DNA from: Mnemiopsis leidyi
Taxonomy: Eukaryota > Ctenophora > Tentaculata > Lobata > Bolinopsidae
Reading direction: 5' to 3'
DNA: 35,819 nt
Assembly (NCBI GenBank): GCA_000226015.1
Contig: JH154732.1
Location: 13,322-49,140 of the forward strand
Shown: piece after piece, positions 28,501 to 35,819 of the stretch
Numbering within the stretch: the stretch's first letter is position 1
Layout: each line of letters opens with the position of its first letter
Program-made: the position numbers and the translations under genes
The notes under the pieces: model-generated
Database searches by the model: none
What the model was told of the DNA's origin: nothing
The model's input: the letters and a program-made list of their open reading frames with translations, nothing else

Positions 28501-29090
28501 GGATGTAGGTAACAAATCTCAGTCTCTTTGAGTCGTTACACGCACAATGTTTTTGGTCCGATATGGAGGTCAAGCAAAGCTTGAACACACATGACTAAAT
28601 ATTTTCCTAGATTTAAAAGTGGGACAGGAAAGTGGGTATTTACAGTACGGAGACAAGAGAATATGTATTTATAGAATGGGACAGGAAAGTGGCTGACAGA
28701 ATCTGGTACCCATTGTCAGACAGTACAGAAGTGAAACGTCCATGTTAAGACACACAGCTTCTTCAGCAAGGCGTGGTAGGAAGTTGAATCGCAGAACAAC
28801 GCCTCACACAGGCCTCATTTTGGAGCAGTTTAAAAATGTCGAGAAATCAGGCGGGGCGTTGTCAAAGTGTGAGGAGGTCCAAATATATAGGTCGTCAAGA
28901 AAGCGACCGCGAAAAAGAAATAGAACTTACCGGTACAAGAAAGGTTGAGTAGCATCCTAGCGTGGTAGGTCACTCTGTTCTTCACGGCCTCGGGAACGGG
29001 AAGTCGGTGGAGAAAGTGGTCCAACAAGTCGTGTGGCAGAACGGCGCTCGTGTCCCAGTTCAGAACGTTCAGTATCCGCAACTCCCAACT
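25454..29090 (-). CDS. Cyclin D-like gene B, 3' part only (partial)
   Basis: A second cyclin D-like gene, upstream of gene A on the same strand. Visible exons are 29090-28931, 27675-27536 and 25597-25454, counterparts of A exons 4, 5 and 6 with the same phases (0, 1, 0) and, for the first two, identical lengths (160 and 140 bp). Introns are about 1.26 and 1.94 kb, against 3.9 and 0.27 kb in A. I searched the minus strand from 29.1 kb to the right edge by eye for counterparts of exons 1-3 (WMFE, LDRYL, LASKL segments) and found none. They may lie beyond the window, as intron 3 of A is 10.3 kb, or be missing. No stop or frameshift interrupts the visible exons, so nothing marks it as a pseudogene. 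Confidence 0.75.
25598..27535 (-). other. Intron 5 of cyclin gene B
   Basis: Bounded by GTGAGT and a possible TTTTAAG acceptor. It includes a CpG-richer segment (about 26285-26580) overlapped by open frames on both strands (plus 26444-26665, Arg-rich; minus 26389-26721, 110 codons). Neither has a recognised domain. Confidence 0.55.
27536..27675 (-). CDS. Cyclin D gene B, exon 5 counterpart
   Basis: 140 bp from acceptor TATATTTCAG to donor GTGAGT (phase 1 in, phase 0 out). It encodes YMFLPHSSKIMAAGCLYDAI, then FALGSKFLELRGNVVQLLGQ and FVEIDV. The first half is nearly identical to gene A, with a 31-bp exact match at 27595-27625 against 5727-5757. The second half has many substitutions, mostly to other hydrophobic or polar residues compatible with helix packing, as expected for a protein under constraint. 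Confidence 0.85.
27676..28930 (-). other. Intron 4 of cyclin gene B
   Basis: About 1.26 kb from GTAAGT to TTTCAG, against 3.9 kb for its counterpart in gene A. I see no alignment between the two introns beyond the exon margins. Confidence 0.7.
28931..29090 (-). CDS. Cyclin D gene B, exon 4 counterpart
   Basis: 160 bp from acceptor ATCTTCAG to a strong donor GTAAGT. The first 45 codons are identical in DNA and protein to gene A exon 4 (SWELRILNVLNWD onward). The end reads HARMLLNLSCT instead of HARTLINMCCT: four substitutions in the last eight residues. It leaves a G in phase 1 for the Glu at the junction with exon 5. The CDK-contact Glu and the PHDLLDHFL helix are intact. Confidence 0.87.
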
Positions 29091-29562
29091 CTGAAGATTA
29101 GTTTCATTTTAGAAACTCGATTTAAGCTGGGCTGCCATGATGAGGACATATTAGGGACAGTGCAAGGTGAAGGTGTGGACTAATGGCTCCATAATGTCGC
29201 CCAATTTTTAGTATCTGGCTGTCACTCCCACTCATTTCATTTGAAATGAGTAGAGCTGCATTTAACCCACGGCTTTTCTGCTTGAGTTATGGAATCTGTG
29301 CGGCAAAATGCTGTCGTATGCCGAACTAGAGCTTGCAGAGGGAATCGGACAACTCAACAAATACTCAACAACGATCACAGGAAATTTATAATTAGTGACA
29401 GGGTTATTTGGGCTTTTAGTTTTGACATGAGATTGACAACGCCCATATCTAACGGTACACGTGGTGTTATGGGCAGGCTAGACTCGCAACAATTACAGGG
29501 TGAAGGTTATTGCGGACAATTTATTTTCAAACTCCAATACGTATTGAGTGGGGCGTTCAAAC

Positions 29563-29601
29563 TTCAACCGTTATTTTTTGCCGCAAAAAATAACGGTTGA
29601 A
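29563..29601. repeat. Perfect 18-bp hairpin with 3-base loop
   Basis: TTCAACCGTTATTTTTTG and CAAAAAATAACGGTTGAA are exact inverted copies around CCG. The flanks GCGTTC and GAACGC extend the pairing if seven bases on the left bulge out. It lies about 0.5 kb upstream of gene B exon 4, within its presumed intron 3. Confidence 0.8.
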
Positions 29602-30802
29602 CGCAGACTAACTTCCGCCAGTATTGTTTTTATGATTGTTAATAAAAGGCTAATTTGCGAGATTAGAAACCTTGACCACGGAAGGAAGGAAAATTGTTGC
29701 AATTTTCTTTCTAGAATAACAAATTATTCATTTTTTATCACAAACTTACGAAAAAGTAGAACCAGATCAGGGCTATATATTTTAACGATGCAGCAGAATT
29801 TCCCCCATGATCACTTCATATTCTGTTGATATACCTAGCTAAAGCTGCCACGTCAATATCTAGCTAACTATGCACTAAATTTGGACGAGTTGAACAATGT
29901 ACATTTACCCTGTCACCCAATCAAAAAACTTGTTAACATCATCTAATTTATATACCACCATATTTGGGCGAGTTGTCCAAGACCCGTTCCGAAATGCATA
30001 AGATACGTCATACGACTGTAAATTAGTTAGGCCCTCAACAATACTGAGACATGGAAATCTGTAAGGCGATCTCTATGATCTCCTTGAACTCGGATGCACG
30101 CAGAGACAATTTAGAATTATTTTATCTAGACTTTAGTGAGTGAATGATGTAATGACGCATAACTCTTACCAAGATAAATAAAAGCTGTAAATCTAAAAAC
30201 TGGACCTTAGAGTCCTCGTATCAAATCTTAGGAAGGGGAAAATCCCAGAGCCAAGCGAGTTGGATGAATATCCGCTCCAATTGAAAATTCTGAAAAAGTT
30301 CAAAATAGCTTGGAAATATAGAGCGTTTGAAAACGCCTTATTTACCCATTATTACAAATTGGTTACTGGTAATGAATTATGTGACTAAGAGTTTCATGAA
30401 CACTACTGCTGCTCAATCGCACTGTCGTATTAAGAAATAGTAAATACGAAAAATGCGATAGATATGAGTAGCTGTTACACAAAAGCTCTCCGCTTATAGA
30501 TATGCCACAGTAGTCAGCATATATTCGTAATAAAGTTAAGTCACAGCAGTAGACAACTCTGGGTCTACATAGCTCTTGACCGCCCAAAAAGTGGTCTGTT
30601 TTATCTTATGTTTTCGTTGTTGGCTGCGTCTGACGTCAATAAACGTTCTGGTTCCAGTTTTAGTGCGCTCTCCTTAACAAAGGGTGCGAACTGCTTAGCG
30701 ATATGGTTCATGTGGAAACAGAGAGAAGGAGCGTTTGGGAGTGGTGACGTTCATTTCTCCCGTTTAATATTTCAGACTATGTTAGATCTATAAGGCTTTA
30801 TA

Positions 30803-30830
30803 TAGAGCTATATATAGATCTATAGCTCTA
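30803..30830. repeat. 10-bp inverted repeat
   Basis: TAGAGCTATA (30803-30812) and TATAGCTCTA (30821-30830) are exact inverted copies around TATAGATC, inside a wider stretch rich in TAGATCTATA-type words. Confidence 0.6.
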
Positions 30831-32939
30831 AACGCACGACACTCTTCGACAATAGCTAGCTTATTAGTCTTACATCACAGCAAAGTAAGTTCTTTACCAT
30901 GAAATTGAATAAAACAGCGCTTATTTGACGAGAAGTGGCAAGTTAGCACTGTCCCTCACATACAAAATATAGTGTGTACTACTTTGTCTTAACACACTAA
31001 ACTTGCTTCAACACACTAATAGCACTTAACTAGGCAAGCTTTTACGCGGATTGTTTTGCTTTCGCTTTGCAACAAAAGGAATCCCTAAATATGCATATAA
31101 TACACAATGATCTAAATTTACACTCGGATCATTTCAACGTAGCGTGACTAATAATCTCAAGCCATTAAGTCCATCATGATCATAAAACATCAACATTTTG
31201 TTAATTTTACACAAATCTCACAAATGTCCGATCTCTGATTTGACTTACTCTCTTTTTTCTTTAGAACTGTGGGAAATTTCGGAGAGCACAACTGAGGGAG
31301 TTAGGGAACTTTTATGGCTTGCAATTGGTAGATGTGGAGTGGAATAGGATTAAATCATTGCAGAGGTATTGACAGAACAATACATTGGATCTCGAAATGT
31401 TCCTGCTTCAACAAGCCTGGTGTATAATGCTAATCTTGGTACATCCTAATGTTACGTAAGTAAAATACTCAGTAAAATTCTGTTATTATTTATCTTCAGA
31501 AATCTTTTTACTGGAAGCTTGATCTTTTGTCTATGGAATTCGGCTCAAATAATATGGCAATTCTCACCCAATTTCTTAATGTTTGATCGGATCTTTTTAC
31601 ATCGTCTATTGCGGATTACCATAGTAACAGTCACACTTATTTAATTTGATAAGTAATCCCCGCCTTGGACATATAAAAATGTCTGTCATGAATGCAGTTG
31701 GACACGGTGACCAATCAGGGTCATCCAAAATATCATCCGACTAATCAGGGTGCAAAACGGGAACACGTGACCCCAGCAGTATTTAGAAAATCTTATTTAC
31801 AGCGCAGCTGAAACGAGGTCACTTTGAAAATGAAATGAGGAGGCCCCCGGACACGGACACGAACCAGCTCCTCATCTGCCAAAGGAGAAGTCAGATCTGG
31901 ATACATGGGGGTAGTATAGTGTTCTTCAGACGGAACTGGGGTGGGCTCTATTTTGTATCGGCTATTGGAGAGAAGGGAGAGAGAGCTGGGCTCTGATTAA
32001 ATTCATTACTGTGTTTGTGAAGGGACCGCTGAAGAAGTTACCATAGGGATTTGAAAGTGTGTGACAAATGACTTTGATTTAGAGAAGAGTTTGGTGACCC
32101 AGCAGTCAGACACATTTAATCTAGAGATACTATGGCGGTATATTTTTAGCACAGGGAAGTTTCATTGGAGACTGGGGGTCGATAACTACTGGTTTTAAGC
32201 TTCCCCCATTAGGACCAAACTTGTTAAAATGTCCCGTACTGCCGCAAGTGTTAGTGGAGCGTATATTTACTGCGTATATCTAGATTTCCAGAGCACTATT
32301 ACATGACGTTTACAATGCCTTAAACAATTCCCCGAGACGTAAGAACAGATTGGAAACAAGACGAAACTTGTCCAAGCTGTACTGAGGTAACCCATACAAG
32401 TCGACCTCAATAATTCTACTAATCAATGTTTGACACTACACCACTGTCTCAAGGTCCGGCAGTGCAGCTCAGACTTGCATGTGACCAGGCAACTTTGCTC
32501 GACAATATTATCTTCCTCTTCTTCGACATGGGCAAGTGTGGAAGTGAGAAACGACTGACTTCATACAGACACAGAGTGACAAATCGTGTCAAAAAGAGAA
32601 CTTGACTTCTGACTTGTATCTTCAAGATTGGACGTCATGATCTTTACATCATGAAACGTGGTGTCCTGTTATATCTAGTAAAGCCTAGTTGACCTTTCCA
32701 TCATGAAAAGGTGGTGTCCAGTTTTTTGAGTAATGTCCAGTTGAAAATCGTAACATTCTCTGTTACCTTTAGCGATGATCTGCCACCTCAAATTTAGCCA
32801 CGAATCGCATTCCGGCGACAAAAAGACGTTCAACGTAATGTCAGTTTTCAAGGATCGTGAAATGTAGCCGGGGGCTATGAGCTGACAGGACTGGACAGTG
32901 CTAACTAGAAGTACACATAGCCCTGACGTATAGCTTCCT

Positions 32940-33790
32940 ACATAGTTCCTGGTTGGGGCTACTTCCCGCCTCCTGACAAATCGTGTGTTCAGACAGCTAC
33001 GGGTCCCGGAGTCCCGGGGTTCCTCAAGGTTCTAATCTGGTACTTCCCGATCGCATACTCCACCATGTTCCTGATTAGAATTGTTTATTTTACACACACA
33101 GGACAAAAGAAGCTAACTCGTCTACTGTCCGGCTATCTTGGTGCCTTTCTTTTAAATCAAATTTACATTCTCAAACTCTATATGTGATGATACACAGCCT
33201 GAGCCCGTGAGGGTCCTTACATCAAGTAGGGTCAATAATATTCAATATTATGCGGATGACATCGCTCTAAGAAGAAAAGACGTTAATGCGTTTTACCATG
33301 AAGTGTTATTACATTTACTTTAAACAGGAAGGTTGGAGAGGGGCAAGGGAGTGAACAGAGGACCCTGAGGGGTCCCAATATACCCCTTGATCTCCTGGCC
33401 TGATGTTGGACCGGACTAACTACGTTTTCTAGGCATGAGGGGTATCCGGTGAACTAAACTTAGTGAAAATTGAGGCGATGGGGGTTGTACACACACACAC
33501 ACATACACGCAGAGGAAAATCATCATGAGTACTCACTACTACAGCTCCAGCAGAATAAGAGTTGCAAGAAACCTACTCAGGCAACGTGCTACGGACAAGT
33601 CAGGATCTCTTACGATCACATGTAACGATATACAGAGCTGTAAAACTGATCATTTACTGGGCAGGATTCTCTGCTGATTGCTCACATGCCCTCATTAAAC
33701 ACGAGGTCAAACAGTGACCTGCTTCCTCCACAAAAGTGCGACTGCGGCCTTGCAGGGGGAACACGTAGCAGAATCCTACGTAACAGCCGG
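32940..33790 (+). mobile_element. Decayed non-LTR retrotransposon (reverse transcriptase relic)
   Basis: Conserved reverse transcriptase pieces appear in the correct order on the plus strand but in different frames: LLTNRVFRQL at 32970-32999 (the 'YLTNR' region), GVPQGS at 33016-33033, and QYYADDIALRRK at 33243-33278, which contains the catalytic YADD box. Farther on, near 33737, CDCGLAGGTRSRIL resembles the C-terminal CxCG...T..HIL zinc-knuckle-like segment of some LINEs, with the usual His and last Cys lost. Frame changes and stops separate the blocks, and GVPQGS to YADD is about 210 bp, longer than normal, so it is dead. The GVPQGS and YADD boxes fit CR1/jockey/RTE-like elements, but I cannot assign a clade. 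Confidence 0.65.
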
Positions 33791-33824
33791 TTTGCTTAAA
33801 CCTGGCGAGGCGAATGTTAACTTT

Positions 33825-33851
33825 AACAGAGAGAGAGAGAGAGAGAGAGAG
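33825..33851. repeat. (GA)n microsatellite
   Basis: About a dozen GA units immediately after the retrotransposon relic. A short (AC)n stretch also occurs near 33490-33503. Confidence 0.9.
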
Positions 33852-34306
33852 CGGGCTAGAGAAGGATGTTGAACTCGGTTTAAGTATTCAGGAAGATATT
33901 AAACTGGTCTCAATTCCACTATTCCAGCGGACAGGACAGCTGTTCACATATTAATATATTCTAGTTAATTTGTCAAACACATGGTACCCCACAAATAGAT
34001 GATACGGTTAACAAATCCTTGCTCTTTCAAACTGGCATTATCTTGGAAAAAGCATCTATATTGCATTATATGGAGGATGGGAAAACATTCACTTCCACCT
34101 TCGCTACCAGATGGGAACTTCTCCAGGCCCTGCTCTGAAGTGCTGTGTCGTTAAAGAAATATATCAAATCATATCAAGTTTCTGTGAGAGCTCGCACCGC
34201 GACTAGCTGAAAAAACACGTGACTTTGAGTTGAGTATTGTTTCTCCCCACTTAGATCATCCCAGCACTAGACGATCTAACCATATTGTGCAACAACACTG
34301 CTTACA

Positions 34307-34353
34307 CACTGACTTGTAGCTCTAGTAAAACACTGACTTGTAGCTCTAGTAAA
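34307..34353. repeat. 24-bp direct duplication
   Basis: CACTGACTTGTAGCTCTAGT plus AAA occurs at 34307 and again at 34331 with one base of spacing. A recent tandem duplication in noncoding sequence. Confidence 0.75.
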
Positions 34354-35492
34354 GACATCTTAGATAAAACCGGTTAGAGCACACAACAAAGTGATTATGT
34401 GTTGTTCGTTTTGACGGTTTTGGAGTTAAAGTTGATTAGAGGACTATAAAACAATGTGATAATACTCAGTTTTATCAACACGTCACGCTGTAATGTACTG
34501 TGTGTTCCACTGTATTATATGTTGCTCGCGCTTTAACATTGACTGAAAATTGGCTCTAAATTATAGTAAAAAAACTAATTTTTTTACTCCTCAATAGTCA
34601 TAGAGATATGACCTTCTACAATATTTAAGATCATGATTGGAGTAATTACCTCGCAAAGAACTGACATTTAAGTTTTATTTTCTGACATGAAAACCCCTCT
34701 GAACTTGGGAGTTTTAATTAAACAACCAATCTGGTCCATAAAGTCCAAATCGGAAGATGAGACAGAGAATCTGGTCGCCAGTGAGCACACAGGCGGCCCA
34801 CGTGCAGCTATACGTAATTGTTTGAACAACCACACAGATTTGTTGGAGTATTGTTTGGTAGCCCCGATACAGGAGCACTAACAAGCGAGACAGGCAGGAC
34901 AAAACAGCCGGAGGGCGATGTACTACAGCGAGGCAGGGACACACAATGGCCTTCATTCTCCTTGACAATTACAGTGGACCCGGTCAAAGGGGGAGCGTAC
35001 AACCGTCCACCACCAACAGATAGTGGTGACACTCTGAATACCGTCCGTGTGGAGAATGGAATCTCAAGATTGTTGGAGATAAAGTAATGATATTGGCTAG
35101 AGAAATCGTTCTGAACTGGAGGGATCCTCCTGCAAACTTAGATCGTTGACGAGGTGGAGAGTAAGAGGGACATATTCTACTTGACATGAGAGTAATGTGA
35201 ATGTAAAGCTAATTATCGGCCTCTCTTTCCTCCTCTCTCTGAGCTGGCTGGGTTTCTGCGTGCGGGTGTAGGAGACTGTTCCCGTCCGTCTGCTGTGAGA
35301 GAGAGGATAAAGCCAGACCAGAAGTCAGGTGTAGCTGTCACGTGACATGCAGCATGTAAATAGTAGACGGAAGTCAAGTAGTCCCTTTCTCCCGGCACGC
35401 TTCTATCCAGCTCCGCACCGCTGGGGACTGGTGCGAGAAGCTCACTTGAAGCTGACTTAAACAAGAAACTGTAAAGCTGTAACTGAGCAATA

Positions 35493-35526
35493 CTATTAAC
35501 CCTATTAACCCTAGTATTAACCCTAA
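35493..35526. repeat. Degenerate telomere-like CCCTA repeats
   Basis: Three copies of ATTAACCCT and a final AACCCTAAAC lie close together. On the other strand this reads as TTTAGGG, CTAGGG and ATAGGG. It is too short and irregular to be a telomere; an interstitial relic or chance is possible. Confidence 0.4.
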
Positions 35527-35748
35527 ACAGTTTGGTTGTCAGCTAGGTACACGTGTTTTCACGTTCACCACGGCTATCTTTTGGAATGTTCTCATTATTC
35601 TTACAATGCCTCATTGCTCCATCGATGGGACGTTTAAAAGCACAGAATCATTAAAACTTCTGGGAAATAACAATTGTTGTGCGTCACATGTACGTGCCTC
35701 CAGGGAGGGAAACAAACAAGTTTTTGGTCACGTGGGAATTGAAAAGCG

Positions 35749-35752
<4 letters not shown>

Positions 35753-35819
<67 letters not shown>
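35753..35819. repeat. (GA)n microsatellite running off the right edge
   Basis: An uninterrupted GA repeat of about 67 bp reaches the last base of the window. Such tracts often end contigs, so the right boundary may be an assembly break. Confidence 0.95.

Larger units (their letters stand above)
29114..32939. other. Noncoding stretch upstream of gene B exon 4
   Basis: Presumably part of intron 3 of gene B. It contains the hairpins at 29563 and 30803 and a CCAAT-type word near 31711. I found no counterpart of cyclin exons 1-3 on the minus strand. The plus-strand frame at 30608-30793 has no recognised domain. Confidence 0.55.
33852..35752. other. Noncoding right-hand stretch
   Basis: It holds the 24-bp duplication, the telomere-like repeats and a GTCACGTGAC palindrome at 35337-35346. 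Overlapping frames between 34687 and 35187 on both strands have no family motif and look like chance. Confidence 0.5.

Noticed and set aside
30608-30793. 61-codon plus-strand frame and an opposite frame starting MNVTTPKRSFS
   Set aside because: I considered a homeobox-type N-terminal motif, but the minus frame stops after 19 codons and no homeodomain follows.

Overview
The window is AT-rich, intron-rich nuclear DNA of an animal, very probably an invertebrate. Phase-matched GT/AG introns, a metazoan-type cyclin D, a tRNA-derived retroposon, a decayed non-LTR retrotransposon, many minisatellites and a terminal (GA)n tract all point that way. There are no operons, and most open frames are short and random. 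I cannot name the species or phylum from sequence alone.

The main content is a tandem pair of cyclin D-like genes, both on the minus strand. Gene A (about 22474 down to 5285) can be assembled as six exons with consistent splice phases. They encode about 276 residues, close to the 289-295 of vertebrate D-type cyclins, and cover an N-terminal Cys/Glu motif, the N-terminal cyclin box with its CDK-contact Lys and Glu, and the C-terminal cyclin box. Its third intron is about 10.3 kb. Gene B lies upstream of A (29090 down to 25454). Only the counterparts of exons 4, 5 and 6 are visible, so its 5' part lies beyond the right edge, is too diverged to see, or is missing.

The most striking observation is the pattern of similarity between A and B. 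A 159-bp block covering most of exon 4 plus 23 bp of intron is identical base for base. The end of the same exon, the second half of exon 5 and the final exon are strongly diverged. This suggests recent localised gene conversion or recombination, or an assembly artefact, laid over an older duplication.

Layout: 1-238 is the end of a tandem repeat with a period of about 175 bp. 239-5284 is noncoding sequence downstream of A. 5285-22474 is gene A; its introns hold a tRNA-like element with a triplicated 15-mer (6032-6138), minisatellites with 42-, 15- and 18-bp periods, and several promoter-like clusters of CACGTG, CCAAT and RFX X-box motifs. 22475-25453 is the spacer between A and B. 25454-29090 is the visible part of gene B. 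29091-35819 is mostly noncoding, with a reverse transcriptase relic near 32.9-33.8 kb and a (GA)n tract running off the right edge.
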